From assembly GCA_027019685.1 (NCBI GenBank), contig JALUWH010000205.1, positions 1 to 9,255 of the forward strand: a DNA stretch of 9,255 nt, given 5' to 3'. The notes under the pieces are model-generated. The model ran no database searches, was not told where the DNA came from, and saw only the letters and a program-made list of their open reading frames with translations. Within the stretch, counting starts at the first letter, position 1. The number at the start of each line of letters is the position of its first letter. Of this stretch, positions 1 through 5,217 are shown in pieces. The position numbers were made by a program, and so were the translations under genes. This DNA is from Ghiorsea sp. (GTDB lineage Bacteria; Pseudomonadota; Zetaproteobacteria; Mariprofundales; Mariprofundaceae).

Positions 1-485
1 TTATGCGTATCTCTCGTCAAATGGCACAAGAAACAGGTCGTGAACCAAGCCCTGAAGAGCTTGCAGAACACCTGGAAATGCCGATTGAAAAGGTTGAGCA
101 AATTCTTGAAGTTGCAAAAGAACCCGTATCTCTGGATACACCAGTCGGTGATGATGATGACACCAGCTTGGGTGATTTTGTACAGGATGTTAAAGCTGAA
201 AACCCATTGGATACTGCTGTCATTGAAGCATTGCGTGAATCTACACATGAAGTTTTGCAAAACTTAACTGACCGTGAACAAAAAGTACTTCGCATGCGTT
301 TTGGTATTGGTATGAACACAGATCATACCTTAGAAGAAGTGGGCAAACAGTTTAACGTAACACGTGAACGTATTCGTCAAATTGAAGCAAAAGCATTACG
401 CAAGCTTCGTCACCCTTCTCGAGCACAAAAACTTAAAACCTTTGCCGAAAGCCCTGAGCTTTCAGCATCGTTACTCAACAAGTAA
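1..485 (+). CDS. rpoD: RNA polymerase primary sigma factor RpoD, C-terminal part (5' end outside window)
   Basis: This is the 3' end of the housekeeping sigma-70 gene. The reading frame is open from the window edge, and the first Met (base 3) lies inside sigma region 3 (MRISRQMAQETGREP), so it is internal and not the start. About 160 residues are visible. Residues 1-75 are region 3, with the family pattern GREPSPEELAEHLEMP and the segment EPVSLDTPVGDDDD. Residues 88-140 are region 4, including LTDREQKVLRMRFGIGMN and the helix-turn-helix at about 109-135 (TLEEVGKQFNVTRERIRQIE), which in this family contacts the -35 element. The hallmark EAKALRKLRHPSR follows, then a short divergent tail that ends in TAA. 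The near-identity to group 1 sigma factors in region 4, with the acidic GDDDD segment, favours RpoD over RpoS or RpoH. It is the only plus-strand gene here and converges on the minus-strand block. Confidence 0.97.
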   Translation, partial: MRISRQMAQETGREPSPEELAEHLEMPIEKVEQILEVAKEPVSLDTPVGDDDDTSLGDFVQDVKAENPLDTAVIEALRESTHEVLQNLTDREQKVLRMRFGIGMNTDHTLEEVGKQFNVTRERIRQIEAKALRKLRHPSRAQKLKTFAESPELSASLLNK

Positions 486-496
486 CTTCTAAGCAT

Positions 497-524
497 AAAA
501 AAGGCAGCTCACGCTGCCTTTTTT
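497..524. terminator. Bidirectional Rho-independent terminator
   Basis: An 8-bp GC-rich perfect stem (AAGGCAGC / GCTGCCTT, 501-508 with 513-520) closes a TCAC loop. Runs of A on the left and T on the right extend the pairing and give a U tract in both directions. It starts 11 bases after the rpoD stop and ends 18 bases from the stop of the convergent minus-strand gene, so it can end transcription from both sides. Confidence 0.92.
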
Positions 525-542
525 AACCTTTGCTATTCAACA

Positions 543-1067
543 TCAATCAATATCGACATAAAATACCAAACCAAGGTCTTCATCTTCATGAAACTTGGTC
601 CAGACATTAAAAACTTTACTTGGATCTGATAACATCGTTCGCTTAACTAGGAATTGTTTTTTATGCGTACCTGTGGCATCGGATGTTAACATGTCACAAA
701 CACCACTGATTGAATAAAACAATGAATCCTCATCTGATTCATCATTAAAAAAAAACCTACAATTAATACCACTGTTCGCCAGTTTGTTTTGTGATGTCAT
801 ACGCAACACATCTGACTGTACATTGATAATATCCCTATCTTTCACTTCAGGTGTACGCAATGCAACTATGACATGCGCATCTTTTTCTACAGATGAAATC
901 AATTTACCCAAAGAACCCGTAAAAAGCCCCTCAAAATTGGTACTTTCATGATCTTTTTGAAAAGCAATAAAATTCACCTGCCGAATAGTGTCCGCAGAAA
1001 CTTGGCTTGGCATAAACACATATAAGTTGCAAAATGAAAATAATAATACCACCGTACGTAAATTCAT
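543..1067 (-). CDS. Small exported protein of unknown function, about 174 aa
   Basis: I do not recognise this family. I chose the ATG at 1067 because GAGG lies 9 bases upstream. The in-frame TTG at 1082 and ATG at 1076 lie at or directly against that GAGG. Residues 1-25 look like a Sec signal peptide (MNLR, a hydrophobic stretch, then VSA before Asp26), so the product is probably periplasmic or outer-membrane associated. The mature part is acidic and has mixed strand-like segments. It has just two cysteines (Cys103 and Cys124), which could form a disulfide after export. The C-terminus is rich in Asp and Glu and ends LGLVFYVDID. The gene begins 11 bases after the preceding small exported protein gene, whose TGA overlaps the presumed ribosome-binding site, so the two are likely translated together. 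It ends just before the shared terminator. It could be a subunit or accessory protein of an envelope complex, but nothing visible fixes a function. Confidence 0.8.
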   Translation of the reverse strand: MNLRTVVLLFSFCNLYVFMPSQVSADTIRQVNFIAFQKDHESTNFEGLFTGSLGKLISSVEKDAHVIVALRTPEVKDRDIINVQSDVLRMTSQNKLANSGINCRFFFNDESDEDSLFYSISGVCDMLTSDATGTHKKQFLVKRTMLSDPSKVFNVWTKFHEDEDLGLVFYVDID

Positions 1068-1078
1068 GGGGAACATCC

Positions 1079-1378
1079 TCAAAGCCTTCTTATAAATGCA
1101 ACAGTTTCCTGTTGTGTTTGATTAATTTTTTGCTGCAACGCATTTTTCATCAATAACACATCCTGTCTTGGCATACCAATCTCTTCAAGCTGGTTAATAT
1201 CCCGTAAGTTATATACCAAATCGCGCAACTTTGAGATCATCACTCGCAATGTTTGCATTCTTTCTGAGGCCAACTTTTGATTCATTTCTAAGTTGCTACC
1301 AAACGCAGCATTTGCAGTAGAAAGCTGCACAACAGTCATCCCCACAACAAACGAAATCAACATCAATATTTTATGCAT
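1079..1378 (-). CDS. Small exported helical protein of unknown function, 99 aa
   Basis: I do not recognise this family. The start at 1378 has a strong ribosome-binding site (AGGTGG about 5 bases upstream). Residues 1-24 form a typical Sec signal peptide: Lys3, a hydrophobic core, and a probable cleavage site ANA/AF. The mature 75 residues contain no cysteine and look almost entirely alpha-helical, with hydrophobic residues at heptad-like spacing (LRVMISKLRDLVYNLRDINQL, then LLMKNALQQKINQTQQETVAFIRRL). A loop around IGMPRQD would suit a helical hairpin or small coiled-coil bundle. Its stop codon sits on the ribosome-binding site of the next gene, so the two probably form one translational unit. 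It lies 82 bases downstream of the ymdB-like gene in the same direction, so either read-through or its own promoter is possible. A helical periplasmic chaperone or adaptor is one option, but this is only inference from shape. Confidence 0.8.
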   Translation of the reverse strand: MHKILMLISFVVGMTVVQLSTANAAFGSNLEMNQKLASERMQTLRVMISKLRDLVYNLRDINQLEEIGMPRQDVLLMKNALQQKINQTQQETVAFIRRL

Positions 1379-1460
1379 ATCACCACCTAAGATTGAATTC
1401 AGGCGGCATATTTCATGTCATCTATGATACCTGTGTGACACAAAGAAACCTTGCATCAAC

Positions 1461-2258
1461 TTAGGCTTCAGGGCGAACACAAATCCTTTGAATATGTGTT
1501 GTTTGCCTAGATTGTGCATCCACTGTGATTTTCGTGGCAAAAATGGTCGCCCCACGCTCCACAGCTTCAAAACGTTGTGGTAACCGCTTCACCATACGGC
1601 GCAAAGCACCTTCTTTTTTCATACCAATAATGGAGTTATAAGAACCCGTCATACCAATATCGGATTGAAAAGCAGTGCCACTTGGGTGAATAATTTCATC
1701 ACACGTCGGCACATGGGTATGCGTGCCATAAACCATACTTACTTGACCATCCAAGTACCAACCCATACCCATTTTCTCGCTGGTCACCTCTGCATGCAAG
1801 TCCACAAGAATGGCATTCACATCATTAGGGATTTCAGCCAACACCCTATCTGCAGCTTCAAAAGGGCAATCCCAAGTACCCATAAACACTTGCCCAATCA
1901 AGTTTATCACTGCAATTTTATGCCCATCCCGAGTTTCTTGTACAGTCCAACCATTACCTGGCGCATACTTGGAAAAGTTTGCAGGGCGAACAAACCTATC
2001 ATCTTCCTCAATATCCTCTAAAAAACTACGTTGATCCCAGCAATGATTACCATTAGTGATGACATCCACGCCCAAAGTGAACAACTCATCTGCAAGTTTA
2101 AGCGTTGTACCAAAACCTGCTGCAATGTTTTCGCCATTGGCGACACAAAAATCAATTTGATGCTCATCCAATAAGTGGGGTAAATGATCACGCAAAGCCC
2201 TGCGCCCTGCTTTGCCAAGCACATCACCAATGATAAGAATATTTAAACTATTGGACAT
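1461..2258 (-). CDS. ymdB: YmdB-family (TIGR00282) metallophosphoesterase
   Basis: A 265-residue calcineurin-type metallophosphoesterase, the usual full length for the family. The metal-binding motifs appear in order: GDVLGKAGRR (Asp12), NGENIAAGFG (Glu43, Asn44), TNGNHCWD (Asn71, His72), DLHAEVTSEK (His155) and GTHTHVPT (His180, His182). These correspond to the di-metal ligands of Bacillus subtilis YmdB. Members have been reported to hydrolyse 2',3'-cyclic nucleotides or cyclic AMP, and in Bacillus the protein influences biofilm and motility decisions. The physiological substrate in proteobacteria is unclear. No signal peptide is present, so it is cytoplasmic. The start at 2258 has AGGA 8-9 bases upstream. 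It overlaps the end of fau by 11 bases, which implies translational coupling. The family assignment is secure; the biological role is not. It is unrelated to the E. coli macrodomain protein also called YmdB. Confidence 0.93.
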   Translation of the reverse strand: MSNSLNILIIGDVLGKAGRRALRDHLPHLLDEHQIDFCVANGENIAAGFGTTLKLADELFTLGVDVITNGNHCWDQRSFLEDIEEDDRFVRPANFSKYAPGNGWTVQETRDGHKIAVINLIGQVFMGTWDCPFEAADRVLAEIPNDVNAILVDLHAEVTSEKMGMGWYLDGQVSMVYGTHTHVPTCDEIIHPSGTAFQSDIGMTGSYNSIIGMKKEGALRRMVKRLPQRFEAVERGATIFATKITVDAQSRQTTHIQRICVRPEA

Positions 2259-2820
2259 GAATAATTCCTTTTTCTGTAATAATTGTTGTCAGCGGCACAT
2301 CATGCTGTTCAACAGGGATGTTGGGAAGCTCTTGGCATGAAAAAGCCAAACCAACCTGCTCATCAATATATTGCGCAAAGGCTGCCAACCAACGGTCAAA
2401 GTAACCCTTACCCATACCCAAACGGTTACCCTGCCTATCAAAACCCAGTAAAGGGCATACAATCATACTTTGTTGAGCACTGGGCTGCCATATCTCACCT
2501 TGCTCTGGCTCTAAAACACCAAAAGTACCTTTTACCCATGATGTAGACTTATCCACCTTTACCCATTGCATGGCTGTATCTTGCAACATACGCGGCACAA
2601 AACATTCAATACCAGTAAGCTGTAATAATGATTCTGTATTCACCTCGACAGGCAAGGCTTTATATACCAGCAATTGTTGTACACCTTTGCGCCCTAAATA
2701 GGGCAATAGGTGCTGCACAATTTGTTCAGAAAAAGCTTGTTTATCGACTTTAGAAAGTTGCTGTCGCTGTTGTGTTAAATATTGGCGGAGCTGTTGTTTT
2801 TCTAGCGTAATATCAGACAT
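2248..2820 (-). CDS. fau: 5-formyltetrahydrofolate cyclo-ligase (5,10-methenyltetrahydrofolate synthetase)
   Basis: This cytoplasmic enzyme converts 5-formyl-THF to 5,10-methenyl-THF using ATP, returning the stored or inhibitory folate to the one-carbon pool. I take the ATG at 2820 (MSDITLEKQQLRQ, 190 residues), a normal family length. An in-frame ATG at 2853 would add 11 residues but lies inside the 3' stem of the 6S RNA. Neither start has a good ribosome-binding site. Visible family features are the N-terminal KxxLR (8-12), GVLEP (101-105), the nucleotide-binding segment GFDRQGNRLGMGKGYFDRWL (126-145) and the C-terminal EQHDVPLTTIITEKGI. It follows 6S RNA directly, as in E. coli (ssrS-ygfA) and Pseudomonas, and overlaps the downstream phosphoesterase gene by 11 bases. 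In E. coli it is transcribed together with 6S RNA, and this spacing suggests the same here. Confidence 0.95.
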   Translation of the reverse strand: MSDITLEKQQLRQYLTQQRQQLSKVDKQAFSEQIVQHLLPYLGRKGVQQLLVYKALPVEVNTESLLQLTGIECFVPRMLQDTAMQWVKVDKSTSWVKGTFGVLEPEQGEIWQPSAQQSMIVCPLLGFDRQGNRLGMGKGYFDRWLAAFAQYIDEQVGLAFSCQELPNIPVEQHDVPLTTIITEKGIIHVQ

Positions 2821-2834
2821 AAAATAAAAAGTAT

Positions 2835-3000
2835 CCCCGCACTGTCGTATCATCAGGAAGTTGTCGAACCCTCATAGTGAGGGGGGCGAAGCATTGCTGC
2901 ATTAGGTTCTTTCGCAAGGAAAGACGCACACAACAACAATAGCAATCTCCCAATCGAAACACATAGGCTCAGGCAACTATGTTGTGACTCGATCAGCGCA
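2835..3000 (-). ncRNA. ssrS: 6S RNA (inhibitor of sigma-70 RNA polymerase)
   Basis: This stretch between zapA and fau has the position, size (about 165 nt) and fold of 6S RNA. Reading the minus strand, the 5' end GCGCTGATCG pairs with CGACAGTGC near the 3' end. With wobble pairs and one bulged A, this closing stem extends to CCCTGCGCTGATCG / CGACAGTGCGGGG. Inside it, AGTTGCCTGAGCC faces GGGTTCGACAACT, the counterpart of the conserved CCCUGAGCC and GGGUUC arms of E. coli 6S. A small perfect hairpin (CCCTCA-CTA-TGAGGG, 2870-2884) precedes the GGGTTCG arm. The middle part would form the large bubble that mimics an open promoter. A U-rich tract (ATACTTTTTATTTT) follows the closing stem and may help 3' end formation. 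The 5' end may overlap the last codons of zapA. Exact ends are estimates. Confidence 0.88.
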
Positions 3001-3286
3001 GGGACACATTAGCTAAACCCTCTGCCTGTGCAACAGCTTGGTCAAGCTTGGATACAAGCTTATTCAATGCTTGTGGTGAGGCTTGCTGCTGATTCAATAA
3101 ATCATCTGCCAAATTAAGCGCAATCAACGCCATAATCTTACTGGTATCGATAATAGTACCCGAACTTTTTAAAGCATCAAACTGCTCTTGCACTAAAGCT
3201 GCAGCAGCTTCCACCTTTTTTGGATCATCATCGGTATGAATATTGAGTTTTAAACCTGCAAGGCAAACTTCTACGGATTCACTCAT
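2993..3286 (-). CDS. zapA: Cell division protein ZapA
   Basis: A 97-residue cytoplasmic protein that bundles FtsZ filaments and stabilises the Z-ring. The start at 3286 gives MSESVEVCLAGLKLNIHTDDD, which matches the family's beta-strand N-terminus (V-V-I-x-G-x-x-x-x-I). The segment KKVEAAAALVQEQFDALKSS and the highly characteristic TSKIMALIALNLADDLL (about 48-64) follow, then a C-terminal helix (QALNKLVSKLDQAVAQAEGL) for coiled-coil tetramer formation. Longer in-frame starts would run back into the upstream gene and do not match the family, so I reject them. The ribosome-binding site is weak. The start lies 10 bases after the stop of the ZapB-like gene, so coupling is likely. 6S RNA follows immediately, which reproduces the proteobacterial zapA-ssrS-fau block. 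Confidence 0.93.
   Translation of the reverse strand: MSESVEVCLAGLKLNIHTDDDPKKVEAAAALVQEQFDALKSSGTIIDTSKIMALIALNLADDLLNQQQASPQALNKLVSKLDQAVAQAEGLANVSLR
3006..3033 (-). promoter_or_regulatory. Putative sigma-70 promoter of 6S RNA inside the zapA 3' end
   Basis: On the minus strand TTGCAC (3028-3033) and TAATGT (3006-3011) are separated by 16 bases. Transcription would start around 2998-3000, which coincides with the base of the predicted 6S closing stem. This agreement with an independent structural signal is the main support. The promoter lies within the last codons of zapA. Confidence 0.5.
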
Positions 3287-3296
3287 ACTAAAACAC

Positions 3297-3587
3297 TCAT
3301 GTTTGCCTACTTGCATTTTCAGCAGCAAGCACATCAAGCTTTTCAATCGTATGTTCAATACGTGCTTTGGCTTCCAGCCGTTTATTTTCTAAGTTCTGAT
3401 GCTCTAGCTGCAACTTTTCAATTTGTTCACGACGCTTGCGTAACTCTGCTTCTGCCAAACGCGCCACTTCTCGCAAGCGGCGGTTTTCTGCCAAAATTTG
3501 CTCATGATTACGCCGAATCGTTGCCAAGTGTTCAAGCAGTATGGATACCTGCTCTTCGACTTTTTTGCTTTGTTCCTCTGCATTCAT
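3297..3587 (-). CDS. ZapB-like / TIGR02449-type coiled-coil protein upstream of zapA
   Basis: A 96-residue protein that is almost entirely charged heptad-repeat coiled coil, from about residue 5 to 90 (e.g. LLEHLATIRRNHEQILAENRRLREVARLAEAELRKR). It has no signal peptide, membrane segment or cysteine. Small coiled-coil proteins of this kind are regularly encoded directly upstream of zapA in gammaproteobacteria (for example in Pseudomonas) and are annotated as TIGR02449 or ZapB-like. ZapB binds ZapA and forms a second layer of the division ring. Position, size and composition support the same role here, but coiled coils are poor evidence for orthology, so I give no symbol. The ATG at 3587 has no clear ribosome-binding site. 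It lies 38 bases downstream of the zinc-ribbon gene, so the tat operon may read into it. Confidence 0.8.
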   Translation of the reverse strand: MNAEEQSKKVEEQVSILLEHLATIRRNHEQILAENRRLREVARLAEAELRKRREQIEKLQLEHQNLENKRLEAKARIEHTIEKLDVLAAENASRQT

Positions 3588-3625
3588 ATCGTGATTGAAA
3601 CACTGAATAAACTATAGGTCAACAC

Positions 3626-3790
3626 TCAGTCTTGCAGTGTTTGTTGAATTGTATTGCAATGATGACAAACAGCAGCTTCTTTGGCAATACGTTTACGGCA
3701 TGTATCACAAGCCTTTTGTTCAAAAAAACGCTTATATAAATGTAACACAAGCATCACCGTAATCATGGCTAAAATCAAACGAATAATCAT
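3626..3790 (-). CDS. 54-aa membrane-anchored zinc-ribbon miniprotein, coupled to tatC
   Basis: This short gene is easily missed. Translation from the ATG at 3790 gives 54 residues ending in TGA at 3626. Residues 2-19 (IIRLILAMITVMLVLHLY) form one hydrophobic helix followed by Lys-Arg. Positive charges after the helix (K20, R21, K26) suggest the C-terminal part lies in the cytoplasm. That part is a compact zinc ribbon: C28-DT-C31, ten residues, then C42-HH-C45, in the pattern of the minimal zinc-ribbon domains (CxxCxxxI...CxxC). The ATG overlaps the tatC stop as ATGA, and a purine-rich GAGAG lies about 9-13 bases upstream, which strongly supports translation coupled to tatC. I do not recognise a named family. 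It could assist Tat assembly, or be an unrelated passenger. The coding call rests on the overlap, the intact CxxC pairs and the clean 38-base gap to the next gene. Confidence 0.8.
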   Translation of the reverse strand: MIIRLILAMITVMLVLHLYKRFFEQKACDTCRKRIAKEAAVCHHCNTIQQTLQD

Positions 3791-4548
3791 GTTTCACTCT
3801 CTTTCTTTTCTTCAACTGCTTGTGCTTTTTTTTCCGCCATATGCGATAACACAATGCCGACTTCATAAAGCAACAACATAGGCAGCGCCAATAAGGTTTG
3901 TGAAATAATATCAGGCGGCGTAAGGATTGCCGCAAAAATAAATGCCCAAACAATCACATAACGCCTTTTATCTTTAAGTCCTTGCGTACCAACCAAATCC
4001 ATACGTACCAATAACATAATAACAATGGGGATTTGAAAGCTCATACCAAAAGCAAACAGCAACTTTAACACCAGAGTCAAATACTCTTTAATCGCAGGCA
4101 TGGCCTGAATTAAATCTGTAGAAAAACCGAGGAAAAATTCAAAAATAAGTGGAAAAACCACATAAAAAGCAAAGGTTGCCCCTGAAATCATTAAGAACAA
4201 ACTGGATACAAAATAACCAAGGAATGCCCTTCTTTCATTTTTATATAAACCTGGTGCAACAAATGCCCACAACTGATAAAATGTAACTGGGGCAGTAGCA
4301 AATAAACTCAATACCAAAGCAATTTTCAAATAGGTAAAAAATACATCTGGTGCATTTAAAAACACCAAAGGTGTACCAGGTGGTAATGCTGCACGAATAG
4401 GGGCTGAAATAAATTCAAAAACGATGTCTGAAAAATTCATCAATACCAACACACCAAAAACATAAGCCAAAATAGCAATCATCAACCGCTTTTTAAGCTC
4501 TTTAAGATGTGTCATCAATGGTGTTGCATCTACTGCTTGCTCAGTCAC
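3787..4548 (-). CDS. tatC: Sec-independent (twin-arginine) translocase subunit TatC
   Basis: TatC is the multispanning inner-membrane core of the Tat translocase and, with TatB, forms the receptor for twin-arginine signal peptides. The 253 residues are typical. The cytoplasmic N-terminus carries HLKELKKRL (14-22, Glu17), and six hydrophobic segments follow. The first cytoplasmic loop has the signature FYQLWAFVAPGLYKNERR (90-107), including Glu105, equivalent to the signal-peptide-binding Glu103 of E. coli. Downstream are FGMSFQIPI, KRRYVIVWAFIFAAILTPPD and LLLYEVGI. The charged tail EKKAQAVEEKKESET is cytoplasmic. The start codon is GTG (4548), which overlaps the tatB stop as GTGA. The stop in turn overlaps the start of the zinc-ribbon gene as ATGA. 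Both overlaps point to tight co-translation. Confidence 0.97.
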   Translation of the reverse strand: MTEQAVDATPLMTHLKELKKRLMIAILAYVFGVLVLMNFSDIVFEFISAPIRAALPPGTPLVFLNAPDVFFTYLKIALVLSLFATAPVTFYQLWAFVAPGLYKNERRAFLGYFVSSLFLMISGATFAFYVVFPLIFEFFLGFSTDLIQAMPAIKEYLTLVLKLLFAFGMSFQIPIVIMLLVRMDLVGTQGLKDKRRYVIVWAFIFAAILTPPDIISQTLLALPMLLLYEVGIVLSHMAEKKAQAVEEKKESET

Positions 4549-4859
4549 GTATCTTTCTTCTCTGGTTTGGAATCATCTGTTATGGGTTGCGTAGCCGCTT
4601 CTACTTCTTCTTTAACTTGTGATATATCCGATGTTGCCGCTTGTACATGTGTTTCCACTTCTTCTTTTATCTGCTGAATAGGTTGCGTAAGGTGCTGTTT
4701 TTCTTGCTCAAGTTGCATTTTAAGGCTGTTCATCCACAACCGACCTTCTCTCACCACTTTCGCAATTTGTGCCAGGAAGGATGGTAAACGCTCAGGCCCA
4801 AGCACCAAAAAACCAACAATACCAATAAGGATGAGTTCAATCATCCCAATATCAGGCAT
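4545..4859 (-). CDS. tatB: Sec-independent translocase subunit TatB
   Basis: TatB is a single-span inner-membrane protein that works with TatC in recognising substrate. The 104 residues start MPDIGMIELILIGIVGFLVLGPERLP. Glu8 in the membrane segment and the Gly21-Pro22 hinge sit exactly where E. coli TatB has them. The LGPERLP motif rather than TatA's FGxKKLP separates it from its paralogue. An amphipathic helix follows (to about residue 50), then a long charged region (55-104) with repeated Glu-Glu-Val-Glu segments, probably helical and disordered. GGAG lies 9 bases upstream of the ATG at 4859. The gene is 32 bases downstream of tatA and overlaps tatC by four bases. Confidence 0.95.
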   Translation of the reverse strand: MPDIGMIELILIGIVGFLVLGPERLPSFLAQIAKVVREGRLWMNSLKMQLEQEKQHLTQPIQQIKEEVETHVQAATSDISQVKEEVEAATQPITDDSKPEKKDT

Positions 4860-4891
4860 GTTTTATTTCTCCAGCAAGTGAATACAACATT

Positions 4892-5110
4892 TTACGATGA
4901 TTTTTCATCCTTTTGCTTTTCAGCAGAAGCGACTTCTACATCAATGGTTTTATCAGCATCTTTATCTTTTTCATCTATGGAAATATTGGTTCTAAAGCTT
5001 TTAATACCCTTAGCAAGCCCTTCGCCCAAAGCTGGTAATTTCTTCGCGCCAAACAATACCATGACGATTACCAATATTAAGATTAATTCCGTTGTTCCTA
5101 AACCAAACAT
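4892..5110 (-). CDS. tatA: Sec-independent translocase subunit TatA
   Basis: TatA oligomerises at the TatBC-substrate complex to form the translocation path. The 72 residues comprise a short membrane helix (about 6-19, with polar Glu8), the hinge FGAKKLP (20-26), the amphipathic helix ALGEGLAKGIKSFRT and a charged, Lys/Asp/Glu-rich C-terminal tail. This layout is standard for TatA, and FGxKKLP distinguishes it from TatB. AGGT lies just upstream of the ATG at 5110. It is the first gene of tatABC, and the 107-base gap to the upstream tex gene leaves room for a promoter. Confidence 0.95.
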   Translation of the reverse strand: MFGLGTTELILILVIVMVLFGAKKLPALGEGLAKGIKSFRTNISIDEKDKDADKTIDVEVASAEKQKDEKSS

Positions 5111-5183
5111 AATACCTGCCCCTTCATTTTTTCATTTCAGCAAACTTACACTTTCGCAAGCCTAAGGCAAGCAAAGCAAAGTC

Positions 5184-5211
5184 ACATTATCATTTCTTAT
5201 TATTTCTTCAA
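5184..5211 (-). promoter_or_regulatory. Possible sigma-70 promoter for the tat operon
   Basis: On the minus strand TTGAAG (5206-5211) and TAATGT (5184-5189) are separated by 16 AT-rich bases, between the tex stop and the tatA start. The 5' leader would be about 65-70 bases. The match is modest, and co-transcription with tex is also possible because I see no convincing terminator in the gap. Confidence 0.3.
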
Positions 5212-5217
5212 AAGAGC

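Noticed and set aside
3..5. ATG at the left edge as the start of a 160-aa protein
   Set aside because: The residues before and after belong to the middle of sigma region 3 of RpoD. The gene is cut by the window edge.
3287..3358. Extended N-terminus for ZapA
   Set aside because: The extra residues would overlap the ZapB-like gene and do not fit the family, which starts at MSESVEV.
3299..3598. Plus-strand frame of 99 codons across the ZapB-like gene
   Set aside because: Antisense shadow of a coiled-coil gene. It shows no ribosome-binding site or recognisable domain and lies against the co-directional operon.
3732..3953. A 73-codon minus-strand reading frame overlapping the tatC 3' end and the zinc-ribbon gene
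   Set aside because: It is out of frame with both. The 54-codon zinc-ribbon frame explains the region better through the ATGA overlap and the paired CxxC motifs.
5157..5180. Possible terminator hairpin between tex and tatA (GCAAGCCTAAGGC region)
   Set aside because: Only a 3-bp GCC/GGC core pairs cleanly, and there is no T tract in the right position.
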